A stretch of 64,000 nucleotides of DNA from Gordonia sp. OPL2 (GTDB lineage: Bacteria > Actinomycetota > Actinomycetes > Mycobacteriales > Mycobacteriaceae): the NCBI RefSeq assembly GCF_003797825.1, contig NZ_RKME01000004.1, positions 124,001-188,000 on the forward strand. Reading direction: 5' to 3'. The notes beneath the pieces were generated by a model. That model was not told the DNA's origin and ran no database searches. It saw only the letters and a program-made list of their open reading frames with translations. How positions within the stretch are numbered: the first letter of the stretch is position 1; each line of letters starts with the position of its first letter. The translations under genes and the position numbers were made by a program. Of the stretch, positions 51,905-61,447 are shown piece after piece.

Positions 51905-53143
51905 ATGGTCGAGCACCGGCGTCCAGGACTACGGGCCGCGTCCACGAGCGACGAGATCCGCTCGTGGTGCGATCAGTCGCGGGTGCCGGGTGACCGTCCC
52001 GAGTTCTCCGACACCGCGGCCATCCTCGTCGCCTCCGGATTCTTGACGCCGGCCGGCCGTGCGATCGTGGTCCGCCGGATCTCGACCGGTCTGCCGATGC
52101 CGGTCCTGCCGGGCGGCTTCGGCGATCTTCGACGTCTTGCCCGTGCGATCGGCCAGACCGAGCATCAGCTGGCGAACCCGATGATGCCGAGCGTCGTCGG
52201 CGCGGTGATGCGCAACCGCCTGAACGGGATGCATCGTCGTCGTGAGGACGCCCGCAAGGTGCTCGTCACCGCCAAGGGCGTGTTCGCCGGCGGGACCCGC
52301 GCCATCCGCCGGGAACGGCGCGAGAACGTCTACCTCGAGATCGACGAGCGGGAGCGACTCTTCGCCGGCCTGATGTGCACGCCGACCCCGAACGTGAACA
52401 CGACGGGATATGTGCGCCGCGCCGGCACGGCCGCGATCGACCGGCTCGCCGGCGTCGTCGGACAGGTCGCCAACAAGTCCGGCTACCCGCAGGCCGGCGA
52501 GTGGGCGAGTCAGATCCTGGTCCCGGATCGCGCCGAGTCGCCGACGGCGCCCGTCGGCACCCCGGGGTCGGCGGCCTTCGTCGACGGTTACGAGACGCTG
52601 CTGTTCGTCGCGGGACATTTCTACGACCGCATCGTGCGCAACCCGGCGTGGCTGTCCGACCACTTCGAGATCCAGCGAACACAGGTCAATCTGCACGCCG
52701 AACTCGCGGAGATCGCCGCCGACGTGATCGCTCTGCGCGCGGTTCGCATCGACTTGGACCGGGCCAAGCGCAACGGCGGATTCGACCGGTCGTTCGCCGA
52801 ACACATCGACCGTCGTGAGACGACCCTGAGGCCGGTGTGGACCGAACTCCTCGACCGCGTGCAGGCGCTCGGTGAGGTCGCCTCCGTCGTCGAGTCCGCA
52901 GCCGTCGAACTTCGGGTCCTCGCCGAATACGATCGCGCCCACACCATCGACGATCGTATCGACGACCTCATCGCCCGCTCGGGCGACCGCGAGATCTCCG
53001 TCGACAACGCGAAGCGGCTGAGCGAGCAGGTACGCAGCGGCGAGGAGCAGTTGCGGATCTATCGGGATGTGTTGCAGGGCAACATCGCTCGTATCTCCCC
53101 AGCCGTACCGCGGGAATTGCCCGCGCGGTACGAACCGTCCTGA
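51905..53143 (+). CDS. Unknown cytosolic protein, largely helical
   Basis: A 412-residue protein that I do not recognise. No signal peptide or membrane helix is seen. The N-terminal third is mixed with a basic patch (VMRNRLNGMHRRREDARKVL), and the C-terminal half is strongly helical and charged (VNLHAELAEIAADVIALRAVRIDLDRAK, VWTELLDRVQALGEVASVVESAAVELRVL, NAKRLSEQVRSGEEQLRIYRDVL in pieces), consistent with coiled-coil or helical-bundle structure. It follows the acyltransferase gene by 50 bp on the same strand. The start ATG is at 51905. Confidence 0.72.
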   Translation: MVEHRRPGLRAASTSDEIRSWCDQSRVPGDRPEFSDTAAILVASGFLTPAGRAIVVRRISTGLPMPVLPGGFGDLRRLARAIGQTEHQLANPMMPSVVGAVMRNRLNGMHRRREDARKVLVTAKGVFAGGTRAIRRERRENVYLEIDERERLFAGLMCTPTPNVNTTGYVRRAGTAAIDRLAGVVGQVANKSGYPQAGEWASQILVPDRAESPTAPVGTPGSAAFVDGYETLLFVAGHFYDRIVRNPAWLSDHFEIQRTQVNLHAELAEIAADVIALRAVRIDLDRAKRNGGFDRSFAEHIDRRETTLRPVWTELLDRVQALGEVASVVESAAVELRVLAEYDRAHTIDDRIDDLIARSGDREISVDNAKRLSEQVRSGEEQLRIYRDVLQGNIARISPAVPRELPARYEPS

Positions 53144-53151
53144 GCGGTCGC

Positions 53152-53610
53152 TCAGCGCGACCAGGACGCGAGGTATTCCTTCTCCGGCGCCGTCAGCCGG
53201 CGCAGCGTGTGCGCCTCGATGTCGACAACCGCCATCTGCGTGCTCGCCACGCAGGCGGCCTTCAGCGCGGGGTCCTCGCCGACGGCGCGGATCTCGTAGC
53301 CGATGGTGAAGTCGACCGAACGAAAACCCTTGATCCACATGCCGACCTGCAAGGGCGAGTCCTCGTGCCGCAACTGACGCTGATACCGGATGTCGACATG
53401 GACGATCATTGCGCTCTTGATGAGTCCATAGAACGAGTCACCCGCTGAATCGTCCGGCCCGCTCGCCTCGCTCCCGGCGCCGGACAACAGCCACTGAATC
53501 CGCGCTTCTTCCATGACCGTCACCATGCGTGCGTGGTTGATGTGGCCGAAGGCGTCCATGTCCGACCATCGCACCGGGACGTGCGCGACGAACGCGAATG
53601 AGTTGTTCAT
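53152..53610 (-). CDS. Acyl-CoA thioesterase, 4HBT type
   Basis: A 152-residue hot-dog fold protein. RWSDMDAFGHINHARMVTVMEEAR (about 14-37) is the 4-hydroxybenzoyl-CoA thioesterase motif, with the catalytic aspartate; VHVDIRYQRQLRHEDSPLQVGMWI follows. It hydrolyses an acyl-CoA of unknown chain. It is convergent with the gene before it and divergent from the Ag85-like esterase. Confidence 0.9.
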   Translation of the reverse strand: MNNSFAFVAHVPVRWSDMDAFGHINHARMVTVMEEARIQWLLSGAGSEASGPDDSAGDSFYGLIKSAMIVHVDIRYQRQLRHEDSPLQVGMWIKGFRSVDFTIGYEIRAVGEDPALKAACVASTQMAVVDIEAHTLRRLTAPEKEYLASWSR

Positions 53611-53678
53611 GTGAGCAAGCTTTTCATTGTCGGTTACCGATCAGTATCCTGTCTGTGGGGAGGGCAGTGAGGGAGCGC

Positions 53679-54665
53679 ATGCGTAAGTCGAATCGGTGGA
53701 CGGCCGTCGTCGTCGCCCTGCTGGCTGCCGCCCTCGTGATGCCTGCCGCCGTCGCGCACGCCGACGACACCAAGGTGGCGATGATCTCCAAGCAGTCCAA
53801 GCTCAGCCCGCTGCGCACCGACATCTGGGTCAACTCGCCGTCGATGGGCGGCAAGGTCAAGGTGTCGGTCCTCACCCCGCAGTACGGGAGCGGACCGCGC
53901 TCGACCGTCTACCTCCTCGACGGCGCCGATGCCGGCGAAGACGTCAGCGACTGGATCACCAAGGGCCGGGCCGGACGGTTCTTCGCCGACAAGAACGTCA
54001 ACGTCGTCCTCCCGACCGGAGGCGCGGGCAGTTTCTACACCAACTGGCTGCGGCGTGACGCCAAGATCGGCAAGCCGCAATGGGAGACGTTCCTGACCCA
54101 GGAACTGCCGCCGCTGATCGACGAGAAGTTCGACGGCACTGGCCGCAACGCCGTCGTCGGCTTGTCGATGGGCGGGCAGTCGGCCTTCACCCTCGCGGTG
54201 CGCCACCCCAGCCTGTACTCGGGCATCGCCTCGCTGAGTGGATGCCCGCCGGTCTCCGGTCCGGTGAACGAGAGCTACGTCCGCACGACCGTCGCCAAGA
54301 GCGGCGGTGACGCCACCAACATGTGGGGTCCGTTCGGATCGGCGAACTGGAACGCCCATGACCCGAGCCGGCACCTCGACAAGTTGCGCGGCAAGGACAT
54401 CTTCATCGCGGCCGGGTCCGGCGCCGTCGGTCCGCGCGATCTCACCGCGCCCTACGATCCGAAGGACGGACCGCGCTCGGCAGTCGTCGCGGCATCGTCG
54501 GCGCTCGAGGTCGGTGCGTGGCGCTGCTCCCTGGAGTTCGCCGCGACGCTGCGCGTCAACAACATTCCCTACACCGACGGCTTCCACGTCATCGGCACCC
54601 ACAACTGGGTCTACTGGGAGCAGGATCTTCCCGTCGCCTGGCGGACCATCTCGCGCGGGCTCTGA
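53679..54665 (+). CDS. Secreted esterase of the antigen 85 family
   Basis: A 328-residue protein with a Sec signal (WTAVVVALLAAALVMPAAVAHA, cleavage after about residue 29) and a catalytic domain: VYLLDGADAGEDVSDWI, LPTGGAGSFYTNW, the nucleophile GLSMGGQSA, and GTHNWVYWEQDLPVAW with the likely histidine. The sequence is closer to mycolyltransferases than to general esterases. It lacks the long linker of the paralogue at 46349-47479. GAGGGA upstream supports the ATG at 53679. A role in mycolate transfer is inferred. Confidence 0.9.
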   Translation: MRKSNRWTAVVVALLAAALVMPAAVAHADDTKVAMISKQSKLSPLRTDIWVNSPSMGGKVKVSVLTPQYGSGPRSTVYLLDGADAGEDVSDWITKGRAGRFFADKNVNVVLPTGGAGSFYTNWLRRDAKIGKPQWETFLTQELPPLIDEKFDGTGRNAVVGLSMGGQSAFTLAVRHPSLYSGIASLSGCPPVSGPVNESYVRTTVAKSGGDATNMWGPFGSANWNAHDPSRHLDKLRGKDIFIAAGSGAVGPRDLTAPYDPKDGPRSAVVAASSALEVGAWRCSLEFAATLRVNNIPYTDGFHVIGTHNWVYWEQDLPVAWRTISRGL

Positions 54666-54803
54666 GTCCCGTTCGTCCCCCGGGTATCACGTCGTCCCTC
54701 GGGAATCGCTTCATCCGCTGCGAGCTCGCGGAGGGCGGTGGCATACCCGGCGGACGAACTGAGTGCGATGCCCCTTCGGCCGCCGACGCTACGGCCGGTC
54801 AGG

Positions 54804-55868
54804 TCACGCCTGAGCGTCCCACTGCTCGGCGAACTGCAGGAAGACGTCGGTCTCTGCCGGATGGGTGACGGTCACCCGCACCCCGTCGCCGGCGAACGGC
54901 CGGACCACCACACCCGCCTCCACACACCGGGACGCGAACTCGGTGGTCGCATCGCCCAGTTCCAGCCACACGAAATTCGCTTGCGACTCGGGCACCCGAT
55001 AGCCGAGGTCGCGCAGGCGTCCGGTCACGCGGGTCCGCTCGGCGACGACGGCGTCGGTGCGCGCCAGGAGTTCGTCCCCGGCCTCCAGCGATGCCAGCGC
55101 GGCCTGCTGGGCGACGCTGTTGACCGAGAACGGCACATGCGCCTTTCCCAGCGCGGTGATCACCTCGGGATCGGCGAGGGCGTACCCGACCCGCAGGCCG
55201 GCCAGACCGTACGCCTTGGAGAACGTGCGCAGCACGACGAGATTGCGGAACTCGCGGAGCAGTTCGACCGCGTCGTAGGCCTGCGTCGGGCCGAGCCGGA
55301 GGTACTCGAAATACGCCTCGTCGAGCGCGACGATGACGTCCGACGGCACGCTCCGCAGGAAGTCGAGCAGTGCGGCCGCCTCGACGACGGTGCCCGTCGG
55401 GTTGTTCGGATTGCAGATGAAGACCAGGCGTGTGCGGTCGGTGATCGCCGCGGCCATCGCCGGCAGGTCGTAGGCGAGGTCGGCGGTCAGGGGCACCTGC
55501 ACCGGGGTCGCCCCGGCGACCCGCGTCGCCAGCGGATAGGTCTCGAACGACCGCCACCCGAAGACGACCTCGTCGCCGGGCCCGCTGGTGACGGTGATCA
55601 GGTTCTGACACAGGATCACCGAGCCACACCCGACCTGGATCTGGTCCTCGGTGACCCCGACCGACTTCGCGAGCGCTGCGGTCAGCTCGACCATCCCGTT
55701 GTCGGGATAGCGGTTCACCGTCGCCGCGGCTGTGGTGATCGCGTCGAGGACGCTGGGCAGGGGGCCCTCGGTGACCTCGTTGCTCGCCAGCTTCACCGCG
55801 CCCGGAAAGGTCTTGCCGGGCACGTAGACGGGCAGGTCGTCGAGGTCGGGACGGATGCGCAGGCTCAC
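54804..55868 (-). CDS. hisC: Histidinol-phosphate / aromatic amino acid aminotransferase
   Basis: A 354-residue PLP enzyme of fold type I. LASNEVTEGPLPSV (28-41), FICNPNNPTGTVV, DEAYFEYL, and TFSKAYGLAGLRVGY with Schiff-base Lys218 are all present. In M. tuberculosis the second HisC copy (hisC2, Rv3772) lies in this neighbourhood; such proteins transaminate histidinol phosphate or phenylpyruvate. No other his genes are nearby, which fits the second copy. Confidence 0.92.
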   Translation of the reverse strand: MSLRIRPDLDDLPVYVPGKTFPGAVKLASNEVTEGPLPSVLDAITTAAATVNRYPDNGMVELTAALAKSVGVTEDQIQVGCGSVILCQNLITVTSGPGDEVVFGWRSFETYPLATRVAGATPVQVPLTADLAYDLPAMAAAITDRTRLVFICNPNNPTGTVVEAAALLDFLRSVPSDVIVALDEAYFEYLRLGPTQAYDAVELLREFRNLVVLRTFSKAYGLAGLRVGYALADPEVITALGKAHVPFSVNSVAQQAALASLEAGDELLARTDAVVAERTRVTGRLRDLGYRVPESQANFVWLELGDATTEFASRCVEAGVVVRPFAGDGVRVTVTHPAETDVFLQFAEQWDAQA

Positions 55869-56000
55869 CCGTCAAATGTAGGACTGCCGCCCGTGGACGG
55901 CCAAAACGGTCCGCCCCCTCCGACGACGTCCTCGCGGTTTGCTTCGTGCCGCCGGGTGTGTGTAACCTTTCGCTTCGGCAGTTCGAAAGGACTCCGCCAA

Positions 56001-56092
56001 GGAGGCGTGCCAGAGCGGCCGAATGGGACTCACTGCTAATGAGTTGTCTCGCTAAAACGGGACCGGAGGTTCAAATCCTCTCGCCTCCGCCA
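56001..56092 (+). tRNA. tRNA-Ser (anticodon GCT)
   Basis: Acceptor stem GGAGGCG (56001-56007) with CGCCTCC (56082-56088), G discriminator, and CCA encoded at 56090-56092. The anticodon stem is ACTCA/TGAGT with GCT at 56035-56037. Long class II variable arm. Confidence 0.97.
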
Positions 56093-56125
56093 ACCCGCCC
56101 ACAGCGGGGCACAAATGAATAGCAC

Positions 56126-56198
56126 GCGCCCGTAGCTCAACGGATAGAGCATCTGACTACGGATCAGAAGGTTTGGGGTTCGAATCCCTACGGGCGCA
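56126..56198 (+). tRNA. tRNA-Arg (anticodon ACG)
   Basis: Acceptor stem GCGCCCG (56126-56132) with CGGGCGC (56191-56197), A discriminator, no encoded CCA. The anticodon stem is TCTGA/TCAGA with ACG at 56159-56161, read as ICG after editing by TadA, whose gene lies at the window's right end. Confidence 0.97.
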
Positions 56199-57093
56199 CA
56201 TCAGACGAGAACCCCGGCTCCGGCCGGGGTTCTCGCGTTGTCCCCCGATCCACCCGCGTGACGACCGCACCGAACGCCGCGGCGAGCGGGAACATGATGA
56301 TGCCGTAGACAGCCGGGATCACCGACATCTCGGTGCTGTCGAGAACGGTGAGCGTGATCGCGAGCGCGAGGGCCGCGTTGTGCACACCGATCTCGAATCC
56401 TCCGGCGATGCTCTGCGCCGCCGACAACCCGGCGAGGCGGGGCAGTAGATAGCCGATGCTCAGCGACAGCACGCAGAACAGCGCGGTGACCGCGCCGGCC
56501 TGCAGCAGGAAGTCGACGACGCCGTCCTCGCTGAGCAGCGCGCCGAACAGGACGACGGTGACCACGATGAACGAGGCGATCCGCACCGGGCGGTCCGCGC
56601 GGAGTGCGAACGCGGTGGCGCGGGCGCGCACGGCCATCCCGACCATGACCGGGATGAGCACGACGGCGAACACCGAGATGAGCTTTCCGGGTTGCGCGCC
56701 GATGCCGTCGGCCGAATCGGTGAACCACGCCAGCGACAGGTTCACCACGATCGGCAGCGTCACGATCGCCAGCACGGAGTTCACCGCGGTCAGCGTGATG
56801 TTGAGCGCGACGTCGCCGTGGAACAGATGGCTGAGCAGGCTGGCCATCGTCCCGCCCGGGGATGCGGCGAGCGCCATCAGACCGACGGCCATCAGCGGTT
56901 CGAGTCCGAAGACGTGCGCCAGGCCGAAGGCGATCAGCGGCAGCACGACGATCTGCGCGACCAGGATGATGGCGAGTGCACGCGGCGCACGCACGACCCG
57001 CCGGAAGTCGGCGACGGTGAGCGACAGGCCGAGTCCGAACATGACGACCGCGAGCGCGATCGGGAGACCGATGCCGACAAAGGACGATTCCAT
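56188..57093 (-). CDS. Bile acid:sodium symporter-family (BASS) transporter
   Basis: A 301-residue membrane protein with nine to ten helices. Family features are VMFGLGLSLTVADFRRV and GLMALAASPGGTMASLLSHLFHGDVALNITLTAVNSVLAI (in outline, about 90-130), and GFEIGVHNAALALAIT. The solute is unknown; relatives carry organic acids. The ATG at 57093 is used. The last codons run through the tRNA-Arg hairpin and the stop codon lies inside the tRNA gene (56188-56198 overlap), so the C-terminal tail is probably dispensable. Confidence 0.88.
   Translation of the reverse strand: MESSFVGIGLPIALAVVMFGLGLSLTVADFRRVVRAPRALAIILVAQIVVLPLIAFGLAHVFGLEPLMAVGLMALAASPGGTMASLLSHLFHGDVALNITLTAVNSVLAIVTLPIVVNLSLAWFTDSADGIGAQPGKLISVFAVVLIPVMVGMAVRARATAFALRADRPVRIASFIVVTVVLFGALLSEDGVVDFLLQAGAVTALFCVLSLSIGYLLPRLAGLSAAQSIAGGFEIGVHNAALALAITLTVLDSTEMSVIPAVYGIIMFPLAAAFGAVVTRVDRGTTREPRPEPGFSSDVRP
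56206..56235. terminator. Hairpin after tRNA-Arg
   Basis: CGAGAACCCCGGC-TCCG-GCCGGGGTTCTCG, a perfect 13-bp stem with a 4-base loop, seven bases after the tRNA. No T run follows. It also forms part of the BASS coding sequence on the other strand. Confidence 0.75.
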
Positions 57094-57135
57094 CTCAGGA
57101 CCTCCCGGTGATGGGGGCAACGGTAGCATCGCGGG

Positions 57136-57558
57136 GTGCCGGGAACCGAGACGATCGTGGTGAGCGGGGTGGTCGTCCGCGACGACACGGGGCGATTGCT
57201 CACCGTGCGCAAGCAGGGCACGACACGGTTCATGCTCCCCGGCGGGAAGCCCGAACCCGACGAGACGGCCGTCGAGGCCGCTGCCCGCGAATGTCTCGAG
57301 GAGATCGGACTCGCGGTGGCGGTCACCGACCTCGACGAGTGGGGCGCATTCCGGTCAGCTGCGGCCAACGAGGACGGATTCGACGTCCTGGCAACGATTT
57401 TCGACGGTGGGGTCGTCGGCGCCGACATCACACCGTCGGCCGAGATCGACGAGATCCGGTGGCTCGACGTCGACACCGCGGTGCTGCCAGAGGATCTCGC
57501 GCCGCTGCTCGTCGACCACGTCATCCCGATGGTGCGGGCCCGGGTTCGACGCGGCTGA
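57136..57558 (+). CDS. Nudix hydrolase
   Basis: A 140-residue Nudix protein. The Nudix box GGKPEPDETAVEAAARECLEEIGL (about 36-59 in outline) has all metal-binding glutamates. It hydrolyses a nucleoside diphosphate derivative; oxidised nucleotides are plausible but not shown. GTG start at 57136, divergent from the BASS gene by about 40 bp. Confidence 0.9.
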   Translation: MPGTETIVVSGVVVRDDTGRLLTVRKQGTTRFMLPGGKPEPDETAVEAAARECLEEIGLAVAVTDLDEWGAFRSAAANEDGFDVLATIFDGGVVGADITPSAEIDEIRWLDVDTAVLPEDLAPLLVDHVIPMVRARVRRG

Positions 57559-57657
57559 CACGAGAACAGTTTTCCCAGGGTTCACCGTTTTCGGCATTTT
57601 CTCGGTTACCGTGTTCGCCGGGGGATCTTTGTCGCGCCGCACACTGAAAGGATTCCC

Positions 57658-58428
57658 ATGAACTCACCATCACCCGTGGCACGAATCGCCGCGGAATTCA
57701 TCGGCACATTCTGGTTGGTGTTCGGTGGTTGTGGCAGTGCCATTTATGCCGCGAAACAAGTCGCACAATCCGACGACGGTCGCAGCACCTTTCAGTTGGG
57801 AATCGGTTTCCTGGGCGTGGCCCTCGCCTTCGGTCTGACGGTCGTCACGCTGGCGTACGCGGTGGCGCACATCTCGGGAGCGCATTTCAATCCGGCGATC
57901 ACCCTGGGTGCCGCGGTCAGTGGCCGCCTCCCGTGGAAGGACCTCCCCGGTTACTGGATCTCGCAGGTTGCAGGTGGCCTCTTGGCCGGCCTGATGTTGT
58001 GGGTGATCGCGAAGGGACTACCCGGTTTCGACCGCGTGGGCAACATGGCGGCGAATGGATATGGCGAACATTCACCGGCCGGCTATTCGTTGACGAGTGT
58101 CTTCATCGCCGAGGTGTTGTTGACCGCCTTCTTCCTCATCGTCGTTCTCGGATCGACCGATGGTCGTGCGCCCGCCGGATTCGGACCTCTGGCGATCGGT
58201 TTGTCGCTCACCCTCATCCACCTGATCTCGATTCCGATCAGCAATACGTCGGTGAATCCGGCCCGCTCGACGGGTGTCGCCTTCTTCAATGCCAATGGCG
58301 CACCCGGTCAGTTGTGGGTCTTCTGGGTGGCGCCCCTGATCGGCGGTGTCATCGGTGGGCTGATCTACCCGCTGCTGTTCGAGAACGGCAAGCTGGCGAT
58401 CGGCAAGCGCGCCGCCGACAACGCCTGA
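57658..58428 (+). CDS. aqpZ: Aquaporin Z-type water channel
   Basis: A 256-residue channel with six helices and the two half-helix motifs: NPA at 78-80 (HFNPAITLG) and NPA at 200-202 (SVNPARSTG). ARS after the second motif fits a water-selective AqpZ rather than a glycerol facilitator. GAAAGGA upstream supports the ATG at 57658. Confidence 0.95.
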   Translation: MNSPSPVARIAAEFIGTFWLVFGGCGSAIYAAKQVAQSDDGRSTFQLGIGFLGVALAFGLTVVTLAYAVAHISGAHFNPAITLGAAVSGRLPWKDLPGYWISQVAGGLLAGLMLWVIAKGLPGFDRVGNMAANGYGEHSPAGYSLTSVFIAEVLLTAFFLIVVLGSTDGRAPAGFGPLAIGLSLTLIHLISIPISNTSVNPARSTGVAFFNANGAPGQLWVFWVAPLIGGVIGGLIYPLLFENGKLAIGKRAADNA

Positions 58429-58446
58429 GGGTCGTCGGCGAGGCGA

Positions 58447-58857
58447 TCAGTTGATGATCTCGTCGCGATCCTCCGCGCGGAGTTCGGCGAGTCGATCACG
58501 CCAGCCCTGCAGCACATCCGGGGTCAGGCGCGTCCAGTCCTCGACCTCGGCGACGATCCGCAGGGGTGCGGTGCTCCGATAGGAGCGAGTCGGATTGCCG
58601 GGGAACTTCTTGTCCGTCACGTTCGGATCGTTCTCGAACGGCCCGGTCGGCTCGACGAGGAACACCCGCGGGGTACCGTCCCCGGCCGCCAGTTCGGCGG
58701 CGAGGCCGGCGCCGTCACGCATCGCGGTGAAGTAGATGTGGTTCATCACGATCTCCGGCCGGTAGTTCGACCGGAACCCGGCCGTGAGCGAATCACCGGG
58801 GCGCAGATCAGCTTTCGTGCCGTGGTAGAACGGGCCGTCGTCGAGCGGTTCACTCAT
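58447..58857 (-). CDS. arr: NAD(+)-rifampin ADP-ribosyltransferase Arr
   Basis: A 136-residue enzyme that inactivates rifamycins by ADP-ribosylating the C23 hydroxyl. FYHGTKADLRPGDSL, NHIYFTAM and the FENDPNVTDKKFPGNPTRSYRS region are as in Arr of M. smegmatis. Its catalytic triad His19-Tyr49-Asp84 maps to His12, Tyr42 and Asp77 with constant offset. The ATG at 58857 is used; the longer frame has no family sequence. It is convergent with aqpZ and divergent from the Na+/H+ antiporter. Confidence 0.95.
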   Translation of the reverse strand: MSEPLDDGPFYHGTKADLRPGDSLTAGFRSNYRPEIVMNHIYFTAMRDGAGLAAELAAGDGTPRVFLVEPTGPFENDPNVTDKKFPGNPTRSYRSTAPLRIVAEVEDWTRLTPDVLQGWRDRLAELRAEDRDEIIN

Positions 58858-58915
58858 GGCCTCCAGCCTAGATTCTCGGCGCACGAGAACCCTGCCGACC
58901 TGACACAATCCCGCC

Positions 58916-60613
58916 ATGGAACTGCTCATCCTCGTCCTGGTCGGCGCGATCATCGTCACGGCGATCGCCGACCGCCGGGGCATGCAGCCTGCGCTGATCA
59001 TCGTGGTGATCGCACTCGCGGTCTCCTTCATCCCGGGAATGCCGCGCGTCGAACTCGATTCGCACATCCTGCTCACCGTGGTGCTGCCGCCACTGCTCTA
59101 CTCGGCCGCCCTCAACTTCTCGTTCCCGAGCTTCCTGCGGAACCTGAAACCGATCATGGGACTCGGTGTCGCGATGGTCGTGATCACCGCGGTCGTCGTC
59201 GGATGGGTGGCGTCCCTGGTGATCCCCGAGTTCACCTTCATGCTCGCGCTGCTACTCGGCGCGATCGTCGCGCCACCCGACGCCGTCACCGCCGTCGCCA
59301 TCGGCCGCAAACTCGGTCTGCCCAAACGACTGATGACCATCCTGACCGGGGAGAGCCTCGTCAACGACGCCGCCGCGCTGTCGCTGTTCGCGATCGCCAT
59401 CTCTCAGATCGCGGACACCCATTCGTTCATCGGGAATCCGCTGCTGCTGTTCGGGTACAACGCGGTCCTCGGTCCGATCGTCGGTGCGGTGCTCGGTGTG
59501 CTGACCCTCTGGATTCGACGTCATCTGCAGAACCCCGCCCTGGAGACCGTGCAGGGTTTCGTCGTGCCATTCGCCGCCTTCCTCGCGGCCGAACATCTCC
59601 ATGCGTCGGGCGTGCTGGCCGTCGTGATCGCCGGATTCGTCGTCGGCTCCGGTTCGGTGCACGCCGGCTACCAGACCCGTCTGCAGGAACGCTACGTCTG
59701 GAACTCCGTCGACGTCCTCCTCGAGGCCTTCGTGTTCGCCTACATCGGCCTGCAGATGCGGTTCATCATCGAGGACCTGCGGGACGCACGTGAGTCGCTG
59801 CTGCACATCACCGCCGCATCTGTGCTGGTGCTCGCCGTCGTCCTGGCCATCCGGCCGATCTGCGTGTTCGCCATGTTCGGGCGCGGCGTCGTGAGCCGTC
59901 GGATCGACAGTGCGGTCAACGTCGAGATCCAGACCAGCCCGCGACGGACGGTTCGTCGCACCGAGCCGGTCGACGCACCGCCGGGCCGATGGCGACGATT
60001 CGCCGACCGCATCGACCACCGTCCGCTGACCTGGCAGGAGTCGACGGTGGTCGCGTGGACGGGCATGCGTGGCGTCGTCACGCTGGCCGCCGCGTCGGGC
60101 ATCCCGGTGATCATGGCCAACGGCGAACCGTTCCCCGAACGCTCGGCGATCCAGGCCATCGCCTTCGTCGTGGCCGTCGGCACCATCCTGATCCAGGGGC
60201 CGACGCTGCCGTGGATGATCCAGCGCCTGCATCTGCACAACGAGGACGAGGAACGCTACGACCATACGCAGACCGCGCTCACCGAGCAGATCGTGCACGA
60301 TGCGGCCGACCGTGTGATCGCCGACTTCGTCGACCGGCCGCCCGCCGCGCTCGACGCCGCGACCGTCGAGTTCATCAAGGACACGGTGGCCCGGCAGGCC
60401 CGCGACGCCGAGGAGATGCCCGACCCGGAGGCGCACACCGCCCGCAACGACGCCTTCGCGGCGCTCTACCGCGCGGTGCTCCACGCCCAGCGGGAGGCCC
60501 TGGTCGCCGACCGCGACGCCGGCAACGTCGACGACGAGGCGGTGCGCGCGATGCTCGAGCGGCTGGACCTCCAGGAGGCCGGGCTGTCGGCGCGGCTCGA
60601 GAGCCGGCTCTAG
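58916..60613 (+). CDS. Na+/H+ antiporter, CPA1 (NhaP-like) family
   Basis: A 565-residue protein with about 12 helices and a cytosolic C-terminal tail of about 130 residues. GAIVAPPDAVTAVAIGRKLGLP and TGESLVNDAAALSLF contain the ion-binding ND of helix 5-6, and WTGMRGVVTLAAASGIP is the conserved late helix. It exchanges sodium or potassium for protons to control pH. The tail is acidic and helical. Confidence 0.92.
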   Translation: MELLILVLVGAIIVTAIADRRGMQPALIIVVIALAVSFIPGMPRVELDSHILLTVVLPPLLYSAALNFSFPSFLRNLKPIMGLGVAMVVITAVVVGWVASLVIPEFTFMLALLLGAIVAPPDAVTAVAIGRKLGLPKRLMTILTGESLVNDAAALSLFAIAISQIADTHSFIGNPLLLFGYNAVLGPIVGAVLGVLTLWIRRHLQNPALETVQGFVVPFAAFLAAEHLHASGVLAVVIAGFVVGSGSVHAGYQTRLQERYVWNSVDVLLEAFVFAYIGLQMRFIIEDLRDARESLLHITAASVLVLAVVLAIRPICVFAMFGRGVVSRRIDSAVNVEIQTSPRRTVRRTEPVDAPPGRWRRFADRIDHRPLTWQESTVVAWTGMRGVVTLAAASGIPVIMANGEPFPERSAIQAIAFVVAVGTILIQGPTLPWMIQRLHLHNEDEERYDHTQTALTEQIVHDAADRVIADFVDRPPAALDAATVEFIKDTVARQARDAEEMPDPEAHTARNDAFAALYRAVLHAQREALVADRDAGNVDDEAVRAMLERLDLQEAGLSARLESRL

Positions 60614-60672
60614 GAGCAGCCGGTCGGACCGGGACGGCGACGTCGGCGCCGGCGCGTCGTACAGTCGAGAGG

Positions 60673-61368
60673 GTGGGCCCTCCGGACGATCTGTACCGCA
60701 CCCCCATCTACGGCCAGCTCTATCCGCCGTTGGGGTATGCACCCGACGGCACACCACAATTCGTCCCGGGCGAGCAGCCGACTCGTCCGCAGCCGGGTCC
60801 GGCCGCCGGTTATCCGGGCGCCCCGACCGCCACCGACGCCGACGACCCGGGAGTGCCGGAACCGCCGTCAGACGACCGCCGACCACGCCTGCCGCAGTCC
60901 GACCGCAGACTCGTCGGGATTCTGGCGCTGGTCGCCGTTGCGGCGCTGGGATTGCTCGCCCTGACCGTCGGACGTGCGGCGTTACGGTCCGACGTCGAAC
61001 CCACCGCGGGGCCGAACCTGCCCGTGGTCATCTCCGATGTGCCCACCCGGATGCCGACCGGCGTGCCCCGCGACGAACAGCCCACGCCGGGCGCGCCGAT
61101 GGTGCCGAGCGGCAAGGAGGTCGTCTACGAGGTCACCGCGACCAGCCCGACGACGATCCTCTACGTCGACGACAACGGGCTGCGCACCACCGTCGGCGCC
61201 CCGACCAACTGGACGATCACCTTCACCAGCACGTCCAATCCGTTGCGGATTCTGGTGCTCGCCGGTGAGGGGGACGCCCGGTGTTCGATCAGCGTCGACG
61301 GACGCACCGTGTCCAGCGATCGGATCAGCGCGCAGACCGCTCGACGGACCGTCTCCTGCCGCGCATGA
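60673..61368 (+). CDS. MmpS-like membrane-anchored protein
   Basis: A 231-residue protein. The N-terminal 70 residues are cytosolic and proline-rich (PIYGQLYPPLGYAPDGTPQ, EQPTRPQPGP), then one helix (LVGILALVAVAALGLLALTV, about 74-95), a linker, and a C-terminal external domain (VVYEVTATSPTTILYVDDNG and later DARCSISVDGRTVSS, ending TVSCRA) with two cysteines. This is the layout of MmpS accessory proteins, but no MmpL is adjacent. The GTG at 60673 is the start. Confidence 0.82.
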   Translation: MGPPDDLYRTPIYGQLYPPLGYAPDGTPQFVPGEQPTRPQPGPAAGYPGAPTATDADDPGVPEPPSDDRRPRLPQSDRRLVGILALVAVAALGLLALTVGRAALRSDVEPTAGPNLPVVISDVPTRMPTGVPRDEQPTPGAPMVPSGKEVVYEVTATSPTTILYVDDNGLRTTVGAPTNWTITFTSTSNPLRILVLAGEGDARCSISVDGRTVSSDRISAQTARRTVSCRA

Positions 61369-61447
61369 GTGGCACGGATCACCGTTTCGTTGGCGCTCCG
61401 CGGTCATCGACTGTGTGCGGGAGACCTCGGGTCGCTACCGTGTACGG

